NCBI RefSeq assembly: GCF_034347405.1
Contig: NZ_CP133778.1
Span: forward strand, 186,001 to 250,000
Reading direction: 5' to 3'
Length of the DNA: 64,000 nucleotides
DNA from: Pseudomonas sp. CCC3.1
GTDB taxonomy: Bacteria > Pseudomonadota > Gammaproteobacteria > Pseudomonadales > Pseudomonadaceae
Shown here: positions 44,590-52,313 of the stretch, in pieces
Numbering within the stretch: the first letter of the stretch is position 1
Layout of the letters: each line of letters begins with the position of its first letter
Program-made: the position numbers and the translations under genes
Notes under the pieces: generated by a model
What the model was told of the DNA's origin: nothing
Databases searched by the model: none
Seen by the model: the letters and a program-made list of their open reading frames with translations, nothing else

Positions 44590-45714
44590 TCATTTGCGTG
44601 CCTTGAGAATGACGAACTTGGGGGTAGCAGCCACTTGCTCAACGCCTCGGAACAGCTTGGCCAGCTTGCTGTGATAGCCCAAGTGGCGATTGCCCACAAT
44701 GTACAGCGCACCGCCGACTACCAACGCTTCGCGGGCTTGCTGGAACATGCGCCACGCCAGAAAGTCGCCCACCACTTGCTGCTGGTGAAACGGCGGGTTG
44801 CACAACACCACGTCCAATGAGTCCGGCGCCTGACCGGCCAGGCCATCGCCTGCACGCACGATCACTTCGCGATCACCCAGCGTCGCCTGCCAGTTTTCAC
44901 GCGCAGACTGCACCGCCATAAACGACTCATCGACCAACGTGTACTGCGCCTCTGGGTTGTTCAGGGCGCTGGCGATGGCCAACACCCCATTACCGCAACC
45001 CACATCAGCGACCCGGGCCGAACCCAGGTTTTTCGGCAGGTGCGGCAGAAACGCACGCGTACCGATGTCCAGCCCTTCGCGACAGAACACATTGGCGTGG
45101 TTGAGCAATTCGATTGCAGGCTCATCCAGCGAATAGCGCGTTGGGAAGGGCGAGGTAAACGGTGCTTTGGCTTCGGGGGTGGCGATCAGCAGGCGGGCTT
45201 TTTTGACTGCCAGCGAGGCTTGCACCGGGCCGATATAGCGCTCCAGCAAGTCGCCTGCCGCGCGTGGCAGGTGCTTGACCATGGCACCTGCTATCACCTT
45301 CGCGTCTGGCGCCAACTGGCCTTGCAGGCGAATAAGCTGCTCTTCAAGCAGCGCCAGCGTTTTAGGTACGCGTACCAACACGCAATCGAATGGGCCTGCC
45401 AGGGGCTCACTGGCTGGAATGACTGAGACGGCATCAAATGCATGGCCATTGCGCACCAAATTCTTTTCCAGCGCTTGGATGGCCAAGAACGAGTCGCTGC
45501 TGCTGGTGACGTGCATCGTGCTCACCAAGCTGATGGCCAAGGCCCCAAAACTGTCGTTGAGCACCAGCACCCGACTGCTGGCGGGTAGCGCCAATTCGGC
45601 CAAGTGGTTAAGCAGGTACTCATCCGCAGCATCGAAGGCCTGCAGCGGCTCGTTCTGCTGTTCAGGTTGGCGGATCAAGCGAAGTTGGGCAAAAGGGCTT
45701 TCGAGCACAGGCAT
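44590..45714 (-). CDS. rlmG: 23S rRNA (guanine(1835)-N2)-methyltransferase RlmG
   Basis: A 374-residue methyltransferase with an N-terminal degenerate MTase half and the C-terminal catalytic one: VADVGCGNGVLAIASAL (SAM), DLDVVLCNPPFHQQ-type NPPF motif and the end VEQVAATPKFVILKARK. It methylates G1835 of 23S rRNA. ATG 45714. The gene lies between cioAB and the LuxR solo as in other Pseudomonas, as I recall. Confidence 0.92.
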   Translation of the reverse strand: MPVLESPFAQLRLIRQPEQQNEPLQAFDAADEYLLNHLAELALPASSRVLVLNDSFGALAISLVSTMHVTSSSDSFLAIQALEKNLVRNGHAFDAVSVIPASEPLAGPFDCVLVRVPKTLALLEEQLIRLQGQLAPDAKVIAGAMVKHLPRAAGDLLERYIGPVQASLAVKKARLLIATPEAKAPFTSPFPTRYSLDEPAIELLNHANVFCREGLDIGTRAFLPHLPKNLGSARVADVGCGNGVLAIASALNNPEAQYTLVDESFMAVQSARENWQATLGDREVIVRAGDGLAGQAPDSLDVVLCNPPFHQQQVVGDFLAWRMFQQAREALVVGGALYIVGNRHLGYHSKLAKLFRGVEQVAATPKFVILKARK

Positions 45715-45882
45715 GTATACAAACTCTGAGGAATCGACAGTGGCTGGCGTTGACGGCTAGGGTCATCCGGGCAGCCATGGCGTCCGTGGTATTTTCAAGT
45801 GACCGCGATTTTACGTTTATTTACTGGAGATTGCCCGACGGTTTTGTACGCAGCACTACGCTCGCACGGCTCAAGGCCTGCT

Positions 45883-46596
45883 TTAAATGAGCCCGCACTT
45901 GGCCGCAGTGACGACCGCAGCCGTTTTATTGCTGGCGCCCATTTTGCGGATGGCACTGCTGATGTGAAAATTCACCGTCCGGGTTGTCAGGCTCAGGATC
46001 ATGGCAATGTCCGAAGCGGTTTTACCCTTGGCTGTCCAATTCAGGATCTCGGATTCGCGTTGCGATAAGCGGCCGATGGTCTCGTTTATCTTCACGCGGG
46101 CCTGAACAGTGTCCTGCAACGCACTGTGTAACTCATGGCATAGCCACAGTAAATTGGCGACTTTGTCACTGGATTCTTGTGGCGTAATGGCTGCGTTGCG
46201 CCGTGTCATGCTGAGGATGCTCACCACACCCTTAGCGTCGTGAATCGAGAATGACCAGCCATAGTTCAAACCATGCAATTGCGAGGATTCCCAGAGTCTG
46301 GGCGCTTCATTGAACAGAGTCTGATCCCAAATAAGAGGACTGATAGAGGTCTTACAGTGTTTCTCAATAGGGTTTTCATGTATGAGACTGCTCGCTTTAA
46401 AACTCTCTATAAACTCATTAGGATAGTTTGTTAAAAATAAACTATCCGAGTGAGTGTTTTTGTTGGGTGGGGCCATTAGGAATAAAAAGTGTTCGAATCC
46501 ACTAAGTTCTATTCGATTGAGTGTGTGAGTAAATAAGCTGGATTCTGCTTTGTGTGTAAGTGCTTGTTTTTTATAAAAGGGGTTCGCTGTGCCCAT
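45883..46596 (-). CDS. LuxR family regulator, orphan autoinducer-binding type (PpoR-like solo)
   Basis: The 237-residue protein has an autoinducer-binding domain (residues about 20-160) and a LuxR helix-turn-helix (LSQRESEILNWTAKGKTASDIAMILSLTTRTVNFHISSAIRKMGASNK). In the ligand pocket the residues matching LasR Trp60, Tyr64 and Asp73 are Phe62, Phe66 and Asn75; Tyr58, Pro76 and Trp90 are kept. No luxI-type gene is in the window, so it is a solo. Its place beside fpr and mscL matches PpoR of P. putida from memory. The 5' half is AT-rich. Confidence 0.85.
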   Translation of the reverse strand: MGTANPFYKKQALTHKAESSLFTHTLNRIELSGFEHFLFLMAPPNKNTHSDSLFLTNYPNEFIESFKASSLIHENPIEKHCKTSISPLIWDQTLFNEAPRLWESSQLHGLNYGWSFSIHDAKGVVSILSMTRRNAAITPQESSDKVANLLWLCHELHSALQDTVQARVKINETIGRLSQRESEILNWTAKGKTASDIAMILSLTTRTVNFHISSAIRKMGASNKTAAVVTAAKCGLI

Positions 46597-46973
46597 AATA
46601 TAAGGTGTCCCAAACGTGGATCCAATGTGAAGTTTCAGGTTAGTTGATTAAATAAGGAAGTGTAGGAGATTTCTTGATATTGAGTTTATAAGAGTAATTA
46701 CTCTATGGTGCGCGTCGTGCAGAATCCTTACAGTTTGTAGTGAAGTGCGGGGGTGTTTTTTTGACGCCAGTTTTTAGGGGTTCTTGAGGGGGTTCAGAGT
46801 TGCATTCAGCGTTGTGTGTGTTTATTAAACGTGATGTGTATGCAGGGAAGTTAGTTGTTCTATTGAGGGTGTCTGTATCTGATGGTTGAAGCACGCAATG
46901 CCAGCACAAACCGTCGGTGTTCCTGCCGGCCTGTTTGCGCGACACTAGGCCCATCAGCCCAATGGAGCGCACC
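46597..46973. other. Divergent promoter region luxR/fpr
   Basis: 377 bp with no supported gene. It is AT-rich near luxR and contains the perfect palindrome 46691-46704. Open frames on either strand here are not supported by a ribosome site or family match. Confidence 0.6.
46691..46704. promoter_or_regulatory. Perfect 14-bp palindrome AGAGTAATTACTCT
   Basis: The palindrome is 95 bp upstream of the luxR start and 270 bp upstream of fpr. It is shorter than a typical lux box, so which regulator binds, if any, is unknown. Confidence 0.5.
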
Positions 46974-47750
46974 ATGACTGCCAGCGCAGAAAAATTCACC
47001 TGCCAGACACTGCTCAGTGTCCAGCCTTTGACCCCCAGCCTTTTTTCCTTGCGGACCACGCGTGATCAAGGCTTTCGCTTTCGTGCAGGGCAATTCGCCA
47101 GGCTCGGCGTGACCAAAGCGGACGGCAGCACGGTATGGCGTGCTTACTCCATGGTGTCGTCTCCCCATGACGAATTTTTGGAGTTTCTCTCGATTGTCGT
47201 GCCAGGGGGGGAGTTCACCAGTGAACTGAGCCGTTTGGAGGTCGGTGACACCTTGATGGTTGACCGTCAGGCATTTGGTTATTTGACCCTTGATCGTTTT
47301 GTCGATGGTCGTGATCTATGGTTGTTGGCAACGGGAACCGGAGTCGCACCCTTTATCTCGATCTTGCAAGACTTCGACGTGTGGGAAAAGTTTGAGCGTA
47401 TTGTGCTGGTTTACAGTGTTCGGGAACCGAAAGAACTGGCCTATCAGGAACTAATTGCTGGACTGAGTGAGCGCGATTACCTGGCGGAATATGCGCACAA
47501 ACTGACTTATGTTCCGGTTGTCACGCGTGAAGTTATACCCGGCGCACTCAGTGGACGTATTACCACATTGATTGAAAACGGAGAGCTTGAGAGTGTGGTG
47601 GGTTTTGAACTAACACCTGAGCATTCACGCGTCATGTTGTGCGGGAACCCGCAAATGATTGATGACACGCGCAAGTTGCTGAAAGAGCGAAATCTACAGC
47701 TGAGTTTGACTCGTCGCCCTGGTCAGGTGGCGGTTGAAAACTATTGGTAG
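46974..47750 (+). CDS. fpr: Ferredoxin--NADP reductase Fpr
   Basis: The 258-residue flavoprotein has an FAD block (RFRAGQFARLGVTKADGSTVWRAYSMVSSP), the NADP-binding GTGVAPFISILQD, and the C-terminal AVENYW of the Fpr type. It moves electrons between NADPH and ferredoxin/flavodoxin and supports oxidative-stress and iron-sulfur reactions. Start ATG 46974, with GGAG seven bases upstream; an upstream ATG at 46962 is less likely. A hairpin terminator lies 27 bp after the stop. Confidence 0.93.
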   Translation: MTASAEKFTCQTLLSVQPLTPSLFSLRTTRDQGFRFRAGQFARLGVTKADGSTVWRAYSMVSSPHDEFLEFLSIVVPGGEFTSELSRLEVGDTLMVDRQAFGYLTLDRFVDGRDLWLLATGTGVAPFISILQDFDVWEKFERIVLVYSVREPKELAYQELIAGLSERDYLAEYAHKLTYVPVVTREVIPGALSGRITTLIENGELESVVGFELTPEHSRVMLCGNPQMIDDTRKLLKERNLQLSLTRRPGQVAVENYW

Positions 47751-47771
47751 TTGTTAAGTATCTTATTTAAT

Positions 47772-47802
47772 AAAAAACGGCGCCCTAAGGCGCCGTTTTT
47801 TT
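47772..47802. terminator. Bidirectional terminator between fpr and mscL
   Basis: A-run, CGGCGCC, loop CTAA, GGCGCCG and a 7-T run form a strong intrinsic terminator for fpr; the A-run serves mscL on the other strand. Confidence 0.9.
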
Positions 47803-47813
47803 AACTTGAATCC

Positions 47814-48227
47814 TCAGGGTTGCTTATGTTGTGCTTTAAGGAGATCACGAATCTCACCCAGCAGTTCTTCTTCTTTTGATGGCAGTGGCGGAGCGCTGGG
47901 TGCAACGGCTTCTTCGCGTTTCAGGCGGTTGATGGCTTTGACACCCATAAAAATGGCAAACGCCACAATCAGGAAGTCGATGACCGTCTGAATGAACTTG
48001 CCGTACGCCAATACGACTGCCGGGGCCCCATCGGCCGCGGCTTTGAGCGTAACGGCCAGATCGCTGAAGTCCACACCTCCGATCAACAGACCCAGCGGTG
48101 GCATGACCACATCTCCGACGAAGGATGAAACGATCTTGCCGAACGCCGCGCCGATGATGATACCGACGGCCATATCGACCACGTTCCCTTTGACCGCGAA
48201 GGCCTTGAACTCACTTATCACGCCCAT
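47814..48227 (-). CDS. mscL: Large-conductance mechanosensitive channel MscL
   Basis: A 137-residue protein with the two membrane helices of MscL (FKAFAVKGNVVDMAVGIIIGAAFGKIVSSFVGDVVMPPLG and FIQTVIDFLIVAFAIFMGVKAIN) and the charged C-terminal bundle (EEELLGEIRDLLKAQ). It opens under membrane tension to release solutes. ATG 48227. The 3' end meets the shared terminator with fpr. Confidence 0.95.
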   Translation of the reverse strand: MGVISEFKAFAVKGNVVDMAVGIIIGAAFGKIVSSFVGDVVMPPLGLLIGGVDFSDLAVTLKAAADGAPAVVLAYGKFIQTVIDFLIVAFAIFMGVKAINRLKREEAVAPSAPPLPSKEEELLGEIRDLLKAQHKQP

Positions 48228-48497
48228 TGGTTATTCCTTGTTACAGATGAGGTTGGTAGGTGCAGTGTAAATCAGCCTTGCAAATCTCGCCTGCCGAGCC
48301 ATTTACAAACTGAGTGATTGACCTGCGCAGGCCGCATAAGTTTAAACGTGCCTGCGCTTAACGCGTCTTGCCTCCTCAATACCAGCCTTTTTTGTTAATC
48401 GGTCCGTTCAGGCCTTTCAATTTAGAGAACCTCACGTACGCCTCTAGCCTTGGTGCAACGCATTGATATGCCAACCAAAAAACCAGAGGACATGTAA

Positions 48498-50039
48498 ATG
48501 ACCATTCCCTTCGCCCTTGGGGCCCGTACCCAACGACGCCTGTTTTGCGCGTTGAGTATCAGCGTGCTATCGGTGTCTGTGCACGCCGCGACCTTGACCC
48601 GTGATAACGGCGCCGCTGTCGGTGATAACCAGAACTCACAAACGGCCGGGGCCAATGGCCCGGTGTTGTTGCAAGACGTGCAGTTGTTGCAAAAACTTCA
48701 GCGTTTTGATCGTGAACGGATTCCTGAGCGCGTCGTTCATGCCCGTGGCACGGGTGCACACGGCACCTTCACCGTCACCAACGACCTCAGTGATCTGACC
48801 AAAGCCCGCGTATTTGCCGCCGGTGAAACCACCCCGGTATTTGTGCGCTTCTCGGCCGTGGTACATGGCACCCACTCGCCCGAAACACTGCGCGACCCGC
48901 GCGGTTTCGCCACTAAGTTCTATACCTCTGAAGGTAACTGGGACCTGGTTGGCAACAACTTCCCGACGTTCTTTATTCGGGATGCCATCAAGTTTCCGGA
49001 CATGGTCCATGCGTTCAAACCTGATCCGCGTACCAACCTTGATGATGACTCGCGTCGCTTTGACTTCTTCTCCCATGTTCCAGAAGCCACCCGCACCCTG
49101 ACCGAGCTTTACTCAGATTCAGGCACCCCGGCCAGCTACCGGGAAATGGACGGCAATGGTGTACACGCCTACAAACTGGTGAATGCCAACGGTGAAGTGC
49201 GTTATGTGAAGTTCCATTGGAAGAGCCTTCAAGGCATTCGCAACCTTGACCCTAAAGAAGTCACTCAGGTCCAGGGCCGTGACTACAGCCACATGACCCA
49301 TGACTTGGTCACTCACATCAACCAGGGTGATTTCCCCAAGTGGGATTTGTACGTGCAAGTGCTCAAGCCTGAAGACCTGAAGTCATTCGACTTTGACCCG
49401 CTGGACGCGACCAAAATCTGGCCGGGCGTGCCAGAACGCAAAGTGGGGCAGATGGTGCTGGACCGCAACCCGGCCAACGTCTTCCAGGAAACCGAGCAAG
49501 TCGCCATGGCCCCGGCCAACCTGGTGCCGGGCATTGAGCCCTCCGAAGACCGCTTGCTGCAAGGTCGGGTGTTCTCGTACGCCGACACGCAGATGTACCG
49601 TTTGGGTGCCAATGCCCTGCAATTGCCCATCAATGCCCCTCGGGTGACGGTCAACAATGGCAACCAGGACGGAGCGATGAACCTTGGACACACCACCACG
49701 GGTGTGAATTACCAGCCAAGCCGTCTGAACCCGCGTGAAGAACCGCAAGCTGCGCGCTACAGCGAAATGCCACTGTCAGGCACCACCCAGCAGGCGAAGA
49801 TTCAGCGTGAGCAGAACTTTAAACAGGCTGGCGATCTTTACCGCTCATACAGCAAGAAAGAGCGTCAGGACCTGATTGAAAACTTCGGCGGTTCGTTGGC
49901 GACCACTGACGATGAAAGCAAGCACATCATCCTGTCGTTCCTTTACAAGGCCGACCCTGAATACGGCACCGGCGTGACCAAAGTGGCCAAAGGTGACCTG
50001 GCACGGGTCAAGGCGCTGGCTGCCAAGTTGGTGGATTAA
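48498..50039 (+). CDS. katB: Catalase KatB (clade 3, periplasmic)
   Basis: The 513-residue haem catalase starts with a signal peptide (about residues 1-30, LFCALSISVLSVSVHAA). The catalytic His81 is in RVVHARGTGAHG, the Asn in DLVGNNFPTFFIRDA, and the haem Tyr in RVFSYADTQMYRLG. The length and signal match inducible KatB. It splits hydrogen peroxide in the periplasm. The ankB gene follows after a REP pair, as in P. aeruginosa katB-ankB. Confidence 0.94.
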   Translation: MTIPFALGARTQRRLFCALSISVLSVSVHAATLTRDNGAAVGDNQNSQTAGANGPVLLQDVQLLQKLQRFDRERIPERVVHARGTGAHGTFTVTNDLSDLTKARVFAAGETTPVFVRFSAVVHGTHSPETLRDPRGFATKFYTSEGNWDLVGNNFPTFFIRDAIKFPDMVHAFKPDPRTNLDDDSRRFDFFSHVPEATRTLTELYSDSGTPASYREMDGNGVHAYKLVNANGEVRYVKFHWKSLQGIRNLDPKEVTQVQGRDYSHMTHDLVTHINQGDFPKWDLYVQVLKPEDLKSFDFDPLDATKIWPGVPERKVGQMVLDRNPANVFQETEQVAMAPANLVPGIEPSEDRLLQGRVFSYADTQMYRLGANALQLPINAPRVTVNNGNQDGAMNLGHTTTGVNYQPSRLNPREEPQAARYSEMPLSGTTQQAKIQREQNFKQAGDLYRSYSKKERQDLIENFGGSLATTDDESKHIILSFLYKADPEYGTGVTKVAKGDLARVKALAAKLVD

Positions 50040-50053
50040 CCTTCACCGGTCGT

Positions 50054-50120
50054 TGTAGGAGCGAGCTTGCCTCGCGATCTTGAAAGCGATCAAAAGATCG
50101 CGAGACAAGCTCGCTCCTAC
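50054..50120. repeat. REP-type inverted pair (GAGCGAGCTTGCC family) between katB and ankB
   Basis: TGTAGGAGCGAGCTTGCCTC with inverse CAAGCTCGCTCCTAC around CGATCTTGAAAGCGATCAAAAGATCG. It may stabilise the katB transcript relative to ankB. Confidence 0.88.
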
Positions 50121-50153
50121 GTGGATCTGTGACCTCTGATAGGTAGCGTACAC

Positions 50154-50690
50154 ATGCGAATTTTTGCTTTAGCTGCGATGCTGCTGTTGAGTGGGTGGGC
50201 ACTTGCCGACCAACCTGACACCCAGACCCAACTCAAGGGCTACTACTTCGACGCCGCCCGGCGCGGTGACGTGGTCATGCTCTACACCTTCATCGACTCG
50301 CACTTTGACCTCGATGCCCAAGACAGCAAAGGCTACACGGCCCTGATTCTTGCGGCTTATAACGGTCATGACGAGGCCGTCGAGCACTTGCTCAAGGCAG
50401 GCGCCAATGCCTGTGCGCAAGATCTGCGCGGCAACACCGCCCTGATGGGCGCCATTTTCAAAGGCGAATTCAAGATCGCCCATCGGCTGATGAGCACCGA
50501 CTGCAACCCCGATCAGCGCAACGGTGCGGGGCAGACCGCTGCCATGTTTGCCGGATTGTTCAAGCGCGTCGAATTGCTCAACGACTTATCCCAAAAAGGC
50601 GCCGACCTGAATGCTCAGGATGCCCAGGGCAATACCGCCGCTCAGCTGGCCAAGGGCGAAATCCGCATGCGCGAGTCGAACAGACCCTAG
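50154..50690 (+). CDS. ankB: Ankyrin-repeat protein AnkB
   Basis: The 178-residue protein has a signal peptide (MRIFALAAMLLLSGWALA) and about four ankyrin repeats (KGYTALILAAYNGHDEAVEHLLKAGANA, RGNTALMGAIFKGEFKIAHRLM, NGAGQTAAMFAGLFKRVELLNDLSQKGADLN). It is the periplasmic partner of KatB, needed for full catalase activity in P. aeruginosa. It follows katB after a REP pair. Confidence 0.9.
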   Translation: MRIFALAAMLLLSGWALADQPDTQTQLKGYYFDAARRGDVVMLYTFIDSHFDLDAQDSKGYTALILAAYNGHDEAVEHLLKAGANACAQDLRGNTALMGAIFKGEFKIAHRLMSTDCNPDQRNGAGQTAAMFAGLFKRVELLNDLSQKGADLNAQDAQGNTAAQLAKGEIRMRESNRP

Positions 50691-50729
50691 CCTTGTGGGC
50701 TATCATCGCGGTTTTTCCGTGGAGTTCAG

Positions 50730-52097
50730 ATGGCCAAGCCTAAGCGCATATTCGGCTGCACAGAGTGCGGTGCAACCTTTCCCAAGTGGGCCGGGCAGTG
50801 CGCAGAATGCGGCGTCTGGAACACCTTGGTCGAAACCATTGTTGAAAGTGGTTCCGCCGCGCCACCCAGTGGCCGCACCGGCTGGACCGGGCAACAGGCC
50901 CAGATCAAAACCCTGGCCGAAGTCAGCATCGAAGAAATTCCGCGCTTCTCCACCGCCTCCGGCGAACTGGATCGGGTACTCGGCGGCGGTCTGGTCGACG
51001 GCTCTGTGGTGCTGATCGGCGGCGACCCTGGCATCGGCAAATCCACCATCTTGCTGCAAACCTTGTGTCAGATGGCCACGCGCATGCCCGCGCTGTACGT
51101 CACCGGCGAAGAATCCCAACAGCAAGTGGCCATGCGCGCCCGGCGTTTGGGCTTGCCGCAAGACCAACTCAAGGTCATGACCGAGACCTGCATCGAAAAC
51201 ATCATCGCCACCGCCAAGCTCGAAAAGCCCAAGGTCATGGTGATCGACTCGATCCAGACCATCTTCACCGAACAACTGCAATCGGCGCCGGGCGGCGTCT
51301 CGCAAGTCCGCGAAAGCGCGGCATTGCTGGTGCGCTATGCCAAGTCGAGCGGCACGGCGATCTTCCTGGTCGGCCACGTGACCAAAGAGGGCGCACTCGC
51401 CGGTCCGCGTGTACTGGAACACATGGTCGACACCGTGTTGTATTTCGAAGGCGAGTCCGACGGACGTTTGCGCTTGTTGCGCGCGGTCAAAAACCGGTTT
51501 GGCGCAGTCAACGAACTGGGTGTGTTCGGCATGACCGACAAAGGCTTGAAAGAAGTCTCCAACCCGTCTGCGATCTTCCTGACCCGAGCACAAGAAGAAG
51601 TCCCGGGCAGCGTGGTCATGGCCACGTGGGAAGGCACACGGCCCATGCTGGTTGAAGTGCAAGCGCTGGTGGACGACAGCCACATGTCCAACCCGCGCCG
51701 CGTGACCTTGGGTCTGGACCAAAACCGACTGGCCATGTTGCTGGCGGTCTTGCATCGCCATGGTGGCATTCCGACCCACGACCAGGACGTGTTCCTCAAC
51801 GTGGTGGGCGGGGTCAAAGTGCTGGAAACCGCCTCCGACCTGGCCTTGATGGCTGCTGTCATGTCCAGCTTGCGCAACCGGCCTTTGCCACACGACCTGC
51901 TGGTGTTTGGTGAGGTTGGCCTGTCGGGCGAAGTTCGCCCGGTGCCGAGCGGTCAGGAACGTTTGAAAGAAGCGGCCAAACACGGTTTTAAACGCGCCAT
52001 CGTGCCAAAAGGCAACGCGCCGAAAGAGTCACCGCCGGGCCTGAATGTGATCGGCGTGACCCGTTTAGAGCAGGCATTGGATGCGTTGTTTGAATAG
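50730..52097 (+). CDS. radA: DNA repair protein RadA
   Basis: A 455-residue RadA/Sms protein: zinc finger CTECGATFPKWAGQCAECGVW at residues 10-30, Walker A GGDPGIGKST, KNRFG in LRAVKNRFGAVNELGVF, and the C-terminal Lon-like domain (GGVKVLETASDLALMAAVMSSLRN). It drives branch migration in recombination. ATG 50730, with GGAG upstream. It is followed by cstA without a PilZ gene between. Confidence 0.95.
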   Translation: MAKPKRIFGCTECGATFPKWAGQCAECGVWNTLVETIVESGSAAPPSGRTGWTGQQAQIKTLAEVSIEEIPRFSTASGELDRVLGGGLVDGSVVLIGGDPGIGKSTILLQTLCQMATRMPALYVTGEESQQQVAMRARRLGLPQDQLKVMTETCIENIIATAKLEKPKVMVIDSIQTIFTEQLQSAPGGVSQVRESAALLVRYAKSSGTAIFLVGHVTKEGALAGPRVLEHMVDTVLYFEGESDGRLRLLRAVKNRFGAVNELGVFGMTDKGLKEVSNPSAIFLTRAQEEVPGSVVMATWEGTRPMLVEVQALVDDSHMSNPRRVTLGLDQNRLAMLLAVLHRHGGIPTHDQDVFLNVVGGVKVLETASDLALMAAVMSSLRNRPLPHDLLVFGEVGLSGEVRPVPSGQERLKEAAKHGFKRAIVPKGNAPKESPPGLNVIGVTRLEQALDALFE

Positions 52098-52221
52098 CGT
52101 GTTGCCTGTGTAAAACAATCTGCCCTGCCAGGGCATGGATCGTTCTGCAAGGTCCGTAGCAGACAGCGGCCTTGCAGGCGTGCAAATGTGCAGGTTCGCC
52201 CAGCACAAATCTGCAAAAGAA

Positions 52222-52258
52222 GGCTCTAGACCAAGGTAAGGGGCTGGTCTTTAGAGCC
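52222..52258 (+). promoter_or_regulatory. Hairpin in the cstA leader region
   Basis: GGCTCTA/TAGAGCC (7 bp) and GACCA/TGGTC (5 bp) form an interrupted stem with a two-T bulge and an 11-nt loop. No U-run follows; it may end the radA transcript or shape the cstA leader. Confidence 0.4.
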
Positions 52259-52313
52259 AACAGCGCTAAACTCCGGTAGCAGTCCTTCTTGTCCAACTGG
52301 CCGGAATATAAAA

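Noticed and set aside
46480..46500. TTCGAATCC resembling a tRNA T-arm
   Set aside because: It lies inside the LuxR gene and no acceptor or anticodon arm can be folded around it.
50703..51983. 426-codon reverse frame across radA
   Set aside because: Shadow of radA, which has its zinc finger and Walker motifs intact.
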